This document shows, piece after piece, positions 8,427 through 16,276 of a stretch of DNA of 64,000 nt (the stretch's first letter is position 1; each line of letters opens with the position of its first letter). The stretch lies in assembly GCF_006715785.1 (NCBI RefSeq), contig NZ_VFNX01000006.1:1-64000 (forward strand), written 5' to 3'. This DNA is from Streptomyces puniciscabiei (GTDB taxonomy: Bacteria; Actinomycetota; Actinomycetes; Streptomycetales; Streptomycetaceae). Below the pieces are notes generated by a model. That model had not been told where the DNA came from and made no database searches. It saw only the letters and a list, made by a program, of their open reading frames with translations. The position numbers and the translations under genes were made by a program.

Positions 8427-9818
8427 ATGCGGCACGCACGACGACGGATCGTCAGGCGGGTGACACGTCTGGCGGCGGTCGGCGGACTCCTCCTGGGCGG
8501 CGCGATGGTCGCCCAGGCGGCCATGGCGAGCGAGACACCTCCGGCGGCCGCCAGACCGCTCGCCGCGTCCGGCGCGTCCGGCGCCGGGGACACCGGGGCC
8601 GCGCTGGTGGCGCGGCTCGGCACGGCACGGACGGCCGGCGACTGGATCGGCGCCGACGGGCGGCCGGTCGTGGCGGTGACCGACGAGGCGGCGGCGCGCG
8701 AGGTGCGGCGCGCGGGCGCCGAGGCGAAGGTCGTGTCGCACAGCATGGACGAGCTGAAGTCGGCGACGGCGACGCTGCGTTCGGCGCCCCGCGTGCCGGG
8801 CACCGCGTGGGCGGTGGACTACCGGACCAACGGGGTCGTGGTCAGCGCGGACAGCACGGTGTCCGCGGGCGACTGGTCCCGGATGAGCCAAGTGGCGGCG
8901 AGGATAGGGAATTTCGTGCGGATGGAGCGCACGAAGGGCACGTTCACCACGCGGCTGAACGGCGCCCAGCCGATCCTGTCGACCGGCGGCCGCTGCTCGG
9001 CCGGGTTCAACGTGACCAACGGGCAGAGCGACTTCATCCTCACCGCCGGTCACTGCGGTCCCGCGGGGTCGACCTGGTTCGCCGACAACCAGGGGAACCA
9101 GCAGCTCGGCCGGACCGTGAGCAGCACTTTCCCCGGCAACGACTTCTCGCTCGTGCAGTACGCCTCCGGCAAGGCCGGTGACGGCGCCGACGTCGTCGCG
9201 ATCGGCGGCGGTAACGGCGTGCGGATCACGGGGCTCGCCGACGCGGCCGTCGGGCAGCGGGTGTTCCGCAGCGGCAGCACCAGCGGACTGCACGACGGAC
9301 AGGTCACCGCGCTGAACGCGACCGTCAACTACCCCGAAGGGACGGTCACCGGGCTCATCCAGACCAACGTGTGCGCCGAACCCGGAGACAGCGGCGGGCC
9401 GCTGTTCTCCGACGGGATCGCGCTCGGCGTGACCTCGGGCGGCAACGGTGACTGCACGACGGGCGGCACGACGTTCTTCCAGCCGGTGACGAAGGCGCTG
9501 ACGGCGCTGAACGTCAAGCTGATCGTGTCGGCGCAGAACGCCGGTGGTGCCGCCGGCAGCGCGGCCCCCTCCCCCGCGCCGTCCGCCTCGGCGGCGCAGG
9601 GCGCGGTGGCACCGAGCGCGGCCTCGCCGGGGTCCGCGGCACCGGTGACGGGCACGCAGGGCCGGACGCTGCTGGCACGGCTGACGGACACCCGCAACAT
9701 CGGTCCCGGGCTGCTGGTCATCGCGGGCAGTCTGATCGCACTGGTCGCGACCCGCTACATCAGGGCCGAACAGGATCGCAAGGCCTATCAGCGGTACTAC
9801 TCGGCGACCTGGGGCTGA
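8427..9818 (+). CDS. Secreted, membrane-anchored S1E (streptogrisin/alpha-lytic type) serine protease
   Basis: This 463-residue pre-pro-protease has a signal peptide at residues 1-34 and a propeptide of roughly 110 residues. The chymotrypsin-fold catalytic domain has H209 (TAGHC), D239 (GNDF) and S322 (GDSGGP). An Ala/Ser/Pro-rich linker (about 365-400) and a C-terminal transmembrane helix (about 426-443, GLLVIAGSLIALVATRY) follow, ending in a short cytoplasmic tail. The helix suggests attachment to the membrane rather than release. The ATG at 8427 is chosen for the signal peptide and the CGGGAG upstream. A paralogue runs off the right edge of the window. It ends at a strong hairpin (9853-9878). 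Confidence 0.9.
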   Translation: MRHARRRIVRRVTRLAAVGGLLLGGAMVAQAAMASETPPAAARPLAASGASGAGDTGAALVARLGTARTAGDWIGADGRPVVAVTDEAAAREVRRAGAEAKVVSHSMDELKSATATLRSAPRVPGTAWAVDYRTNGVVVSADSTVSAGDWSRMSQVAARIGNFVRMERTKGTFTTRLNGAQPILSTGGRCSAGFNVTNGQSDFILTAGHCGPAGSTWFADNQGNQQLGRTVSSTFPGNDFSLVQYASGKAGDGADVVAIGGGNGVRITGLADAAVGQRVFRSGSTSGLHDGQVTALNATVNYPEGTVTGLIQTNVCAEPGDSGGPLFSDGIALGVTSGGNGDCTTGGTTFFQPVTKALTALNVKLIVSAQNAGGAAGSAAPSPAPSASAAQGAVAPSAASPGSAAPVTGTQGRTLLARLTDTRNIGPGLLVIAGSLIALVATRYIRAEQDRKAYQRYYSATWG

Positions 9819-9852
9819 GGCGGGCGCCGGATCGAGGCAGGCGACGTACGAA

Positions 9853-9878
9853 GGGCACCCGTGCTTTCACGGGTGCCC
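9853..9878. terminator. Bidirectional rho-independent-like hairpin
   Basis: GGGCACCCGTG and CACGGGTGCCC form a perfect 11-bp stem with a CTTT loop between the ends of the protease gene and a small convergent gene. It can end transcription from both sides. Confidence 0.85.
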
Positions 9879-9909
9879 TCAAGGTGCGGCGAGGTCCGCG
9901 CGAGGTCGG

Positions 9910-10092
9910 TCAGGCCGCCCGCTGCGACGGCGGGGTCGCGGCGGCCCACTCCATCACGAGGCGCTGGTACTCCGCGCGCTGCTCGGTGGTCAGTGTCCCG
10001 CCCGACCGGCGCCACAGGGCCCTGATCTCCTCGTTGACCTCCGCGGCCGATCGCGCAGAGCGCTCGGGGGCGGCTTCAACAGTGGTGGACAT
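9910..10092 (-). CDS. Small conserved hypothetical protein (60 aa)
   Basis: This 60-residue acidic helical protein has no recognisable domain. It reads as SAAEVNEEIRALW, then a turn, then LTTEQRAEYQRLVMEWAAA, suggesting two amphipathic helices. The ATG at 10092 gives MSTTVEAAPE; a longer frame to 10188 has no better start. It is convergent with the protease gene and separated from it by a strong terminator. Function unknown; the compact ORF with normal GC bias supports a real gene. Confidence 0.6.
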   Translation of the reverse strand: MSTTVEAAPERSARSAAEVNEEIRALWRRSGGTLTTEQRAEYQRLVMEWAAATPPSQRAA

Positions 10093-10203
10093 GCTGTGAA
10101 GCATATGCCGATCGGGGTGAAGGCGCTGTGAGTAAGTGCACTCGATAGGGACATTACGGACGTGGTGCTCATCACGTCGATGTGTCAAGCATGAGACGGG
10201 AGT

Positions 10204-11352
10204 TCACACCGGGCCCTCACCCAGTACGAGCACCTGGATCGCCAGCACCGCGGCGCCGCGGGCCCAGTCGTGGAAGTCGGAGACCTTCGTCTCCAGGGCG
10301 ACCGGGTCGGCCTCTGGATGCCGGTGGGCACCCATGGTGGCGCGGACCGTGTTCCCGGCCACATCCATCAGACCGACGCCCTCACCGGCCAGCAGGATCT
10401 TCTGCGGCATCGCGAAGTTGGCGATCTGTGCGACGAGGGTGCCGAGGGCCCGGGCGGCCTCGCCGATCACCCGGGAGGCCATGGGCTCGCCCGCAGCGGC
10501 GCCGGCGAGGATCTCCTCGTAGGTGGTGTCCCGGCCGGTGGCGGCGCGGATCTGGTACTCGATGCTGGGAATGGTGAGCAGGGACACGGCGCTGCCACGG
10601 GCGCCGTCCGGCGTGAGCGGGCCGTTCGCGTCGATGATCCAGTGCCGGCCGAAGCCTCGCCCCTCCTCCGCGAACGGCACGCGCCTGCCCCCGAGCACCA
10701 GCCCGTAGCCGATGCCGGCGCCGATGGTGAGGACGGCGAAGCGGTCCAGGCCGCGGCCCGCACCGAACCAGGTCTCGGCCTCGACCAGGGCGGCCACGTC
10801 GTTCTCCACGACGACCGGCAGTCCGGTGCACTCCCCCACCTGCGCGGCGAGCGGTACGTCCCGCCAGCCGAGGAACGGCGACTCGGCGACCACCGCCCGC
10901 TCGCGCACCAGGCCGCCCACGCCGATGCCGATGCCCGCGGGAGCGGGACGCCCCTCGGCCAGGGCGGTGGCCATCTCCGCGAGCAGCGCGGCGACGGCTT
11001 CCGGGTCGCGGCCGGTGAGCGGCCGGTCGAGTCTTCCGGTCACCTCGCTGCGCAGGGTGGTGACGACGCCGTAGGCCATGTCCCCGGTGATCTTGAAGCC
11101 GAGGAAGCAGCGGGCGTCGGCCACGACGTCCAGCGGCTGCGAGGGACGGCCCTGACGCGCCTGGGCCGGACCGGCCGCCTCGGGGGCCTCGGCCAGCAGC
11201 CCGGACTCTAGGAGCGGCTTCGTCAGCCGGGTGAGACTGCCCTGGGAGAGCCCGAGGCGCCGGGCCAGCTCGGTGCGGGACAGCGGTCCGTGCACGAGCA
11301 CCTCGATCGCCACGGAGCGCTCCGCGGCGCTCAGCGGCAGCCAGCTGGTCAT
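10204..11352 (-). CDS. ROK family transcriptional repressor
   Basis: This 382-residue repressor has a winged helix-turn-helix (about residues 12-60, with GPLSRTELARRLGLSQGSLTR) and a ROK sugar-kinase-like domain (about 80-375) containing GIGIGVGG and VENDVAALVEAE. ROK repressors usually sense sugars or sugar phosphates. The zinc-binding CxCGxxGC motif of typical members is absent: the matching stretch reads LTPDGARGSAVSLLT, although the preceding His (GRHWIID) is kept. The ATG at 11352 fits the helix-turn-helix. It is divergent from the Gfo/Idh oxidoreductase gene and the two share a repeated candidate operator. Confidence 0.87.
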   Translation of the reverse strand: MTSWLPLSAAERSVAIEVLVHGPLSRTELARRLGLSQGSLTRLTKPLLESGLLAEAPEAAGPAQARQGRPSQPLDVVADARCFLGFKITGDMAYGVVTTLRSEVTGRLDRPLTGRDPEAVAALLAEMATALAEGRPAPAGIGIGVGGLVRERAVVAESPFLGWRDVPLAAQVGECTGLPVVVENDVAALVEAETWFGAGRGLDRFAVLTIGAGIGYGLVLGGRRVPFAEEGRGFGRHWIIDANGPLTPDGARGSAVSLLTIPSIEYQIRAATGRDTTYEEILAGAAAGEPMASRVIGEAARALGTLVAQIANFAMPQKILLAGEGVGLMDVAGNTVRATMGAHRHPEADPVALETKVSDFHDWARGAAVLAIQVLVLGEGPV

Positions 11353-11370
11353 GAACTCGACCCCTTCGCT

Positions 11371-11391
11371 TTCTTCTGCCTCAGAAGTAAT
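11371..11391. promoter_or_regulatory. Candidate ROK operator, copy 1
   Basis: TTCTTCTGCCTCAGAAG plus TAAT, located 19 bases upstream of the ROK start. It contains the inverted repeat CTTCTG/CAGAAG and matches a second site at 11456-11476 in 16 of 21 bases. Confidence 0.45.
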
Positions 11392-11455
11392 TAGCCGCAG
11401 CCTACCGCCAGAAGCGCGACAGTGGACCTGCCAGAAACCCCTCTTGACGGTCTGA

Positions 11456-11476
11456 TTCTTCGGAGGCAAAAGTAAT
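11456..11476. promoter_or_regulatory. Candidate ROK operator, copy 2
   Basis: TTCTTC, then CGGAGG-like bases, then AAAAGTAAT, just before the oxidoreductase start at 11481 and overlapping its GGAGG. It shares the outer TTCTTC and AAGTAAT with the copy at 11371. A bound repressor here would block both transcription and translation start. Confidence 0.45.
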
Positions 11477-11480
11477 CGGC

Positions 11481-12683
11481 ATGACTTTCTCCCTCGGTAT
11501 CGTCGGCGCCGGACAGTTCTCCGGTCAGTTCGCCACGCTCTTCCAGGCCCACCCCGGTGTGCGCGACGTCCATGTCACCGACCTGCTGCCCGAGCGGGCG
11601 GAGCGGCTCGTCGCCTCGCAGGGTCTCGCCGGCACCTTCCCGTCGTACGAGGCCATGCTGGAGTCGCGGGCGGTCGACGCGGTCGCGATCTTCACCCAGC
11701 GCTGGACGCACGGGCCGCTGGTCCTGCAGGGCCTCGGTGCGGGCAAGCACGTCTACTCCGCCGTCCCCATGGCGATCACCACGGACGAGATATCGGCGAT
11801 CATCGACGCGGTCCGGACGACCGGCCTGACGTACATGATGGGTGAGACCAGCCAGTACAACCCGGCGACCGTGCACGCCCGCAACCAGATCGCCCAGGGC
11901 GCCTTCGGCCGGCTGTTCTACGCCGAGGGCGACTACGTCCACGACATGGACCTCGGCTTCTACGAGGCGTACCAGTACAGCGGCGGCGAGAACTGGAAGG
12001 CGACCGCCAGCTATCCGCCGCTGCTGTACCCGACGCACTCGGTGGGCGGGGTGCTCGGGGCCTGGCGGACGCACGCGGTGAGCGTGTCGGCGATCGGGGT
12101 GCGGGACGATCGCGGCGACGGCGTTTTCGAGCGTTCGGTCAGCCAGTTCGACAACGACGTGTCCAACGCGACCGCGTTGTTCGAGGTGGCGGGCGGCGGA
12201 TCGTTTCGCACGAACGAGTTCCGGCGGGTCGGCTACCCCTCGCACATCCGCGAGTCCCGGTTCCGGTTCTTCGGTACGGAGGCCAGCATGGAGCAGCTGG
12301 CGACGGTCGCGCTGTGGCAGGACAAGAATGGGGTGAAGGACATCAGCGAGCTGCTGGAGCCCAAGCCGACCCTGGCCCCCGACGATCCGTCCCTGGCGCA
12401 CATCGCGCCGGAGCTGCGGGCCGCCTTCACCTCGGGTTCGGCGCCGGTGCACGACCGGTCCCGGCTGCCGCGGGAGTTCGACGAGCTCCACAACGGCCAC
12501 GAGGGCAGCCATCACTTCCTCGTGGACGATTTCGTCACCGCGGTCAACGCCCGTTCGCTGCCCACGGTGAACGCGTGGGTGGCCGCCCGCTACACCCTGC
12601 CGGGCATCATCGCGCACGAGTCGGCGCGGCAGGGCGGCGCCCGTCTGGCGATCCCCGACTTCGGGGACGCGCCGCAGGAGTGA
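11481..12683 (+). CDS. Gfo/Idh/MocA family NAD(P)-dependent oxidoreductase
   Basis: This 400-residue cytoplasmic oxidoreductase has an N-terminal Rossmann fold, with the dinucleotide motif GIVGAGQFSGQFA at residues 6-18, and the alpha/beta substrate domain of the family. The EKP motif that usually carries the catalytic Lys is replaced by HVYSAVPMAI near residue 90, so the catalytic details may differ. Family members act on sugars, inositols and their derivatives. Pairing with a divergent ROK repressor supports a role in sugar or sugar-alcohol use. The start is the ATG at 11481, with GGAGG about 14 bases upstream. Confidence 0.85.
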   Translation: MTFSLGIVGAGQFSGQFATLFQAHPGVRDVHVTDLLPERAERLVASQGLAGTFPSYEAMLESRAVDAVAIFTQRWTHGPLVLQGLGAGKHVYSAVPMAITTDEISAIIDAVRTTGLTYMMGETSQYNPATVHARNQIAQGAFGRLFYAEGDYVHDMDLGFYEAYQYSGGENWKATASYPPLLYPTHSVGGVLGAWRTHAVSVSAIGVRDDRGDGVFERSVSQFDNDVSNATALFEVAGGGSFRTNEFRRVGYPSHIRESRFRFFGTEASMEQLATVALWQDKNGVKDISELLEPKPTLAPDDPSLAHIAPELRAAFTSGSAPVHDRSRLPREFDELHNGHEGSHHFLVDDFVTAVNARSLPTVNAWVAARYTLPGIIAHESARQGGARLAIPDFGDAPQE

Positions 12684-12686
12684 CGG

Positions 12687-12720
12687 CCCGGGCGGCGACG
12701 GCCGAGGCCGGCCGCCCGGG
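12687..12720. terminator. Hairpin between convergent genes
   Basis: CCCGGGCGGC pairs with GCCGCCCGGG (10 bp) around a GC-rich loop, in the gap between the oxidoreductase and the L,D-transpeptidase genes, which converge here. Confidence 0.65.
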
Positions 12721-12726
12721 TGCTGC

Positions 12727-13422
12727 TCAGGTGCCCGGCTTGCGGCCGTAGACGAAGACGTCGTCGCCCTTCTTCAGCAGCGACCAGTACGCCTTGGCGT
12801 CCTTGGTCGTCATGTTGACGCAGCCGTGCGAGCCCGGAGGGTTCCACATGCTCAGGTTGACCGAGTGGAAGGCCTGTCCGCCGTCGAAGAACTGGCTGTA
12901 GGGCATCGGCACGTTGTAGACGGTCGAGACGTGGTTGATGTCCCGCCAGTAGATCTTCTTCAGGCCGGTGCGGGTGGCATAGCCCTTGCGGCCGGTGCGC
13001 ACGGGGACCGGTCCGTAGACGAGCTTCTTGCCGTCCTGGATCCAGCTCAGCTGGAGCGTGAGGTTCACGCAGGCGATCCGGCCCTTGTTCACCGGGCACG
13101 CCCCGTCCTTGTCGGGGTTGTTGCCCACGGCCTTCTGCTTGATCATCAGGTCCATCACGCCCCAGGTGACGGGCCCGGCGTAGCCGATGGCGGGCGTGAT
13201 GCCGTGCTTGTTCTGGAAGGCCTGGATGGCGCTGCAGTCAGCGGCGGACTGCTTGCCGTCGACCGGCCGGCCGAGGAACTTCTCCACCTGCTTCTGATAC
13301 GGCCCCGTCTGTGTGGTGCAGCTCGCTGCCTGGGCCGGGGCCGCGGTCAAGGCGAGTGTGAGCGGCGCGACGAGTCCCGTGACCCCCAGTGCGACGACGC
13401 CCCGTCTGCGTATGTCCCCCAT
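12727..13422 (-). CDS. L,D-transpeptidase (YkuD) with peptidoglycan-binding domain
   Basis: This 231-residue exported cell-wall enzyme forms 3-3 crosslinks in peptidoglycan. It has a signal peptide (residues 1-33, ending AQAAS) and a peptidoglycan-binding-like region (about 40-95, FLGRPVDGKQSAADCSAIQAFQ). The YkuD catalytic domain contains FHSVNL (H186) and the active site SHGCVNM, with catalytic C201 and H199. Extra cysteines (35, 63, 109, 118) may form disulfides. The ATG at 13422 fits the signal peptide and has AGAGGGG upstream. Confidence 0.9.
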   Translation of the reverse strand: MGDIRRRGVVALGVTGLVAPLTLALTAAPAQAASCTTQTGPYQKQVEKFLGRPVDGKQSAADCSAIQAFQNKHGITPAIGYAGPVTWGVMDLMIKQKAVGNNPDKDGACPVNKGRIACVNLTLQLSWIQDGKKLVYGPVPVRTGRKGYATRTGLKKIYWRDINHVSTVYNVPMPYSQFFDGGQAFHSVNLSMWNPPGSHGCVNMTTKDAKAYWSLLKKGDDVFVYGRKPGT

Positions 13423-13536
13423 GTCGACCCCTCTTCTCCCCTGTTCGCCCAGGGTCTGCCCCGGGTGCTCCCCTGCGCGATTCCCGCGATGTCGCACTGC
13501 TAGACCTGTGCGGGGGCCCGGGGGTTGTGGTTCCGG

Positions 13537-14187
13537 TCAGGCTGTGACGAAACGGTGAACTTCCTCGCCGCGCAGCCGGCCGGCGGGGAGCCTGCGGCCG
13601 TACGCGACCAGCAAGAGGTCCTGGCCACGGCCGTACAGCGGCGCGCCGGAGCCGAAGGACCAGTCGAGGTCGTCCGCGCACAGCCGTACGCCGGTCAGGT
13701 CGGTGCCGAAGACGCGGAAGGCGCGCGGATCGATCGCGCCGAGCAGGATCCGCAGCCGGTCCTCCGGGATGTCGCGGTCCAGGCCGAGGGCGACGGTGAC
13801 GTCCAGGCCGTGCACGACGTCGTGGCCGAGCGCCGCGGCGAGACCGCCGATCGGAGGCGTCCAGGGGTGGTGGGCGTGGGTGCGCAGGAACCCGGCGAGT
13901 ACGGCGTCCGGATGGGCGGCGGCGTCGCGGCGGGCGAGCCGGTCGGTCATGCGGTGCAGGCTGCCGCGCGCCTTGACCAGCTCCAGCAGCACCCGCGTGG
14001 CCGGATGGCGGAATCCCATCGACATGTGCGCCACGACCTCCCGCACCCGCCAGCCCGCGCACAGACTGGGCGCGCCCCACTGCCCGGGCGTCAACGTCTC
14101 GAAAAGATCGGCCAGTTCTCGACGCTCGGCGGCGATGGCGGCGGCCGTGGTGGCCTGGTCGGTAGCGGTGTGTGCTGCTTTCCCCAT
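13537..14187 (-). CDS. Maleylpyruvate isomerase family / DinB-like mycothiol-dependent protein
   Basis: This 216-residue protein belongs to the actinobacterial maleylpyruvate isomerase family (DinB fold), metal-binding enzymes often using mycothiol. It shows the N-terminal signature LTPGQWGAPSLCAGWRVREVVAHM (residues 37-60), where the His near 59 is one expected metal ligand, and ALGHDVVHGLDV (about 137-148), which supplies further His/Asp ligands. The substrate is unknown for most members. It starts 70 bases from a divergent LysR gene that may control it. Confidence 0.8.
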   Translation of the reverse strand: MGKAAHTATDQATTAAAIAAERRELADLFETLTPGQWGAPSLCAGWRVREVVAHMSMGFRHPATRVLLELVKARGSLHRMTDRLARRDAAAHPDAVLAGFLRTHAHHPWTPPIGGLAAALGHDVVHGLDVTVALGLDRDIPEDRLRILLGAIDPRAFRVFGTDLTGVRLCADDLDWSFGSGAPLYGRGQDLLLVAYGRRLPAGRLRGEEVHRFVTA

Positions 14188-14225
14188 GAGTCCAGGGTGT
14201 TGGCGGCGTTGCCGGAAGTCCAAGA

Positions 14226-14253
14226 CATGATCCGTCTGGCATCTAGCATGATC
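14226..14253. promoter_or_regulatory. Candidate LysR-type binding region
   Basis: CATGATC occurs twice, at 14226 and 14247, with starts 21 bases apart (two helical turns). They lie in the 70-base divergent gap between the LysR gene and the maleylpyruvate-isomerase-like gene. Binding by the LysR protein is inferred. Confidence 0.35.
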
Positions 14254-14257
14254 GCTT

Positions 14258-15160
14258 ATGGAGTTGAGGCAGCTGCGGTACTTCGTGACGGTGGTGGAGG
14301 AGGCCGGATTCACCCGGGCCGCCGAACGGCTGCACCTGGCCCAGCCCGGGCTCAGCGCGCAAATACGGCAGCTGGAGCGGGAGTTGGGGCAGCCGCTGCT
14401 GGATCGATCGGGCCGGTCGGTGCGGCCGACGGAGGTGGGTGAGGCCGTACTGCCGTATGCGCGGGCCGCGCTCGCGGCCGTCGACGGGGTGCGGCAGACG
14501 GTGCAGGAGCACACCGGGCTGCTGCGCGGCCGGGTCGCCGTCGGCCTGGTCCCGGGCACCCTCGCGCACCCCTTCGACCTGGCCGGACAGCTGGCCGACT
14601 TCCATGACGCGCACCCCCAGGTGGAGGTCACGCTCACCGAGGACACCTCGGACCGGATGCTGGCCGCGCTGCGCCGGGGCGAGCTGGACCTCGCGGTGGT
14701 CGGCGTCGCGCAGGAAGCCCCGCCGCCGGGTATCGCCCACCACGTGGTGATCGACGAGCCGCTGGTCGCGGCGGCCGCTCCCGGACACCCCCTGCTCGCC
14801 GAGTACGACGGCTGCGACGCCGTTCCGCCGACGGCTCTGCGCGGGCACCGGCTGATCGGCCTGCCGCGCGGGACCGGGATGCGTGCCGTGGTGGAACGGC
14901 TGTGCGCCGAGGCGCGGTTCCGGCCGCACATCGCGTTCGAGGCGGCGACGCCGGACGGGCTGGGCCGGCTGGCGGCTCGCGGGCTCGGGGTCGCCGTGCT
15001 GCCCGGCCTCGGCCCCCGCCCGGGCCTCGCCGTGCTCCCGCTGCAAGACCCGCGGGCGCGCGCTCGGGTGGCCCTGGCGTGGCGGTCGCAGGGGCCGCTG
15101 CCACCGGCGGCGCGGGAGCTACTGGGGCGACTGCGGAGGGGGACGGCCGGGGGCGGGTGA
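14258..15160 (+). CDS. LysR family transcriptional regulator
   Basis: This 300-residue regulator has a LysR winged helix-turn-helix at residues 1-60, starting MELRQLRYFVTVVEEAGFTR and continuing AAERLHLAQPGLSAQIRQLE. A periplasmic-binding-protein-like effector domain covers about residues 90-295. The effector is unknown. By position it probably regulates the divergent gene at 13537-14187. The ATG at 14258 is the standard family start. Confidence 0.9.
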   Translation: MELRQLRYFVTVVEEAGFTRAAERLHLAQPGLSAQIRQLERELGQPLLDRSGRSVRPTEVGEAVLPYARAALAAVDGVRQTVQEHTGLLRGRVAVGLVPGTLAHPFDLAGQLADFHDAHPQVEVTLTEDTSDRMLAALRRGELDLAVVGVAQEAPPPGIAHHVVIDEPLVAAAAPGHPLLAEYDGCDAVPPTALRGHRLIGLPRGTGMRAVVERLCAEARFRPHIAFEAATPDGLGRLAARGLGVAVLPGLGPRPGLAVLPLQDPRARARVALAWRSQGPLPPAARELLGRLRRGTAGGG

Positions 15161-15272
15161 GCGCCGTGGGGTTCCGGCCGGTCGCCGGGTGCGGGTGCGT
15201 CGTGGTGGCTCACACGGTTCCCCGCACCCCTTCCGCCCCCTGCGGTGCCCTCGGCTTCACAGCTCCACCGCG

Positions 15273-15560
15273 TCAGGGATGTCGTACGGCCGTGTGAAAG
15301 CCGGTGTTGACGACCGTGAGTCCGCCGTCGACCACCAGGGCGGTGCCGGTGATCCAGGCGGCGTCCCGGGAGGCGAGGAAGGCGACCGCGGCGGCGATGT
15401 CCTCGGGCTCGCCGACCCGGCCGAGGGGGTAGACCGGGCGGATCGCGGCGAGTTCGTCGTCGCGCCCCTCCCACGCCGAGGTGCGGACCGTGCCCGGCAC
15501 CACGAGGTTCACCCGCACGCCCCGGGCCGCCGCATGCCCGGCGAGAGTGCGGGTGAGCGA
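15273..15560 (-). pseudogene. C-terminal fragment of a short-chain dehydrogenase/reductase
   Basis: The last ~95 residues of an SDR protein are present: QSLTRTLAGHAAARGVRVNLV, then VPGTVRTSAWEGRDDELAA, then PLGRVGEPEDIAAAVAFLAS and ITGTALVVDGG near the end. The Rossmann half, the catalytic Ser and the YxxxK motif are missing. Where YxxxKAA should precede LTRTLA, the sequence reads FSRDSGRRQQS. No start codon or ribosome site precedes it. The remnant ends about 90 bases downstream of the metallo-beta-lactamase-fold gene. Confidence 0.7.
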
Positions 15561-15646
15561 CTGCTGTCGCCGTCCACTGTCACGGGAGAACCGGACACCT
15601 TCTGTCAGTGCTGCCTGCGCGGTCTGCCGGTGTCGCCGGCGCGGTC

Positions 15647-16276
15647 TCAGTGTCCGCGCCGGATCCACTCCTCCAGGTGCGGTGCCTCGGCGCCGATGGT
15701 GGTGGGGTCGCCGTGGCCGGTGAGGACCTTGGTCTCGGGCGGGAGGGTGAGGAGCTTGTCGCGGATGGAGTCGATGATCGTCGGGAAGTGCGAGTAGGAG
15801 CGTCCGGTGGCGCCCGGGCCGCCCTGGAACAGGGTGTCCCCGGTGAAGACGGTGCCGAGCGCGGGGTCGTACAGGCAGACGGCACCGGGGGCGTGGCCGG
15901 GGGTGTGGAGCACGGTCAGGTCGGCGCCGGCCGCCTCGATGACCTGGCCGTCCAGGAGGTGCCGGTCGGGGTCGCGGTGGGGGTGGGTCGTCTTCCACAG
16001 GGGCAGGTCGTCGGGGTGCAGCCAGATGGTGGCGCCGGTGAGGTCGGCGAGTGCGGGTGCGGCGTTGACGTGGTCGTTGTGGGCGTGCGTGCACACGATG
16101 GCGATCAGGCGCCGGTCGTCGACGGCGCGGGCGATGGCCTCGGCGTCGTGGGCGGCGTCGATCACGATCACCTCGCGCTCGTCGCCGACGATCCACACGT
16201 TGTTCTCCACGTCCCAGGTGCCGCCGTCGAGGGTGAACTGCCCTGTGGTGACGAGGCGTTCGATGCGTACGGTCAT
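15647..16276 (-). CDS. MBL-fold hydrolase (glyoxalase II-like), formaldehyde-detoxification partner
   Basis: This 209-residue metallo-beta-lactamase-fold hydrolase has the metal motif THAHNDH (residues 63-69), H128 in HTPGHAPG, D147 in FTGDTLF and H188 in TGHGD. In actinobacteria this gene commonly follows mycothiol-dependent formaldehyde dehydrogenase. It is thought to hydrolyse the S-formylmycothiol (thioester) product, returning mycothiol and formate. Its ATG shares one base with the stop codon of the upstream dehydrogenase (TGATG), so translation is coupled. Confidence 0.88.
   Translation of the reverse strand: MTVRIERLVTTGQFTLDGGTWDVENNVWIVGDEREVIVIDAAHDAEAIARAVDDRRLIAIVCTHAHNDHVNAAPALADLTGATIWLHPDDLPLWKTTHPHRDPDRHLLDGQVIEAAGADLTVLHTPGHAPGAVCLYDPALGTVFTGDTLFQGGPGATGRSYSHFPTIIDSIRDKLLTLPPETKVLTGHGDPTTIGAEAPHLEEWIRRGH

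Noticed and set aside
7796..9181. Long plus-strand frame with a repeated RARYKGPREI-type peptide
   Set aside because: Product of the 30-base repeat, runs out of frame into the true protease gene, and has no start signal.
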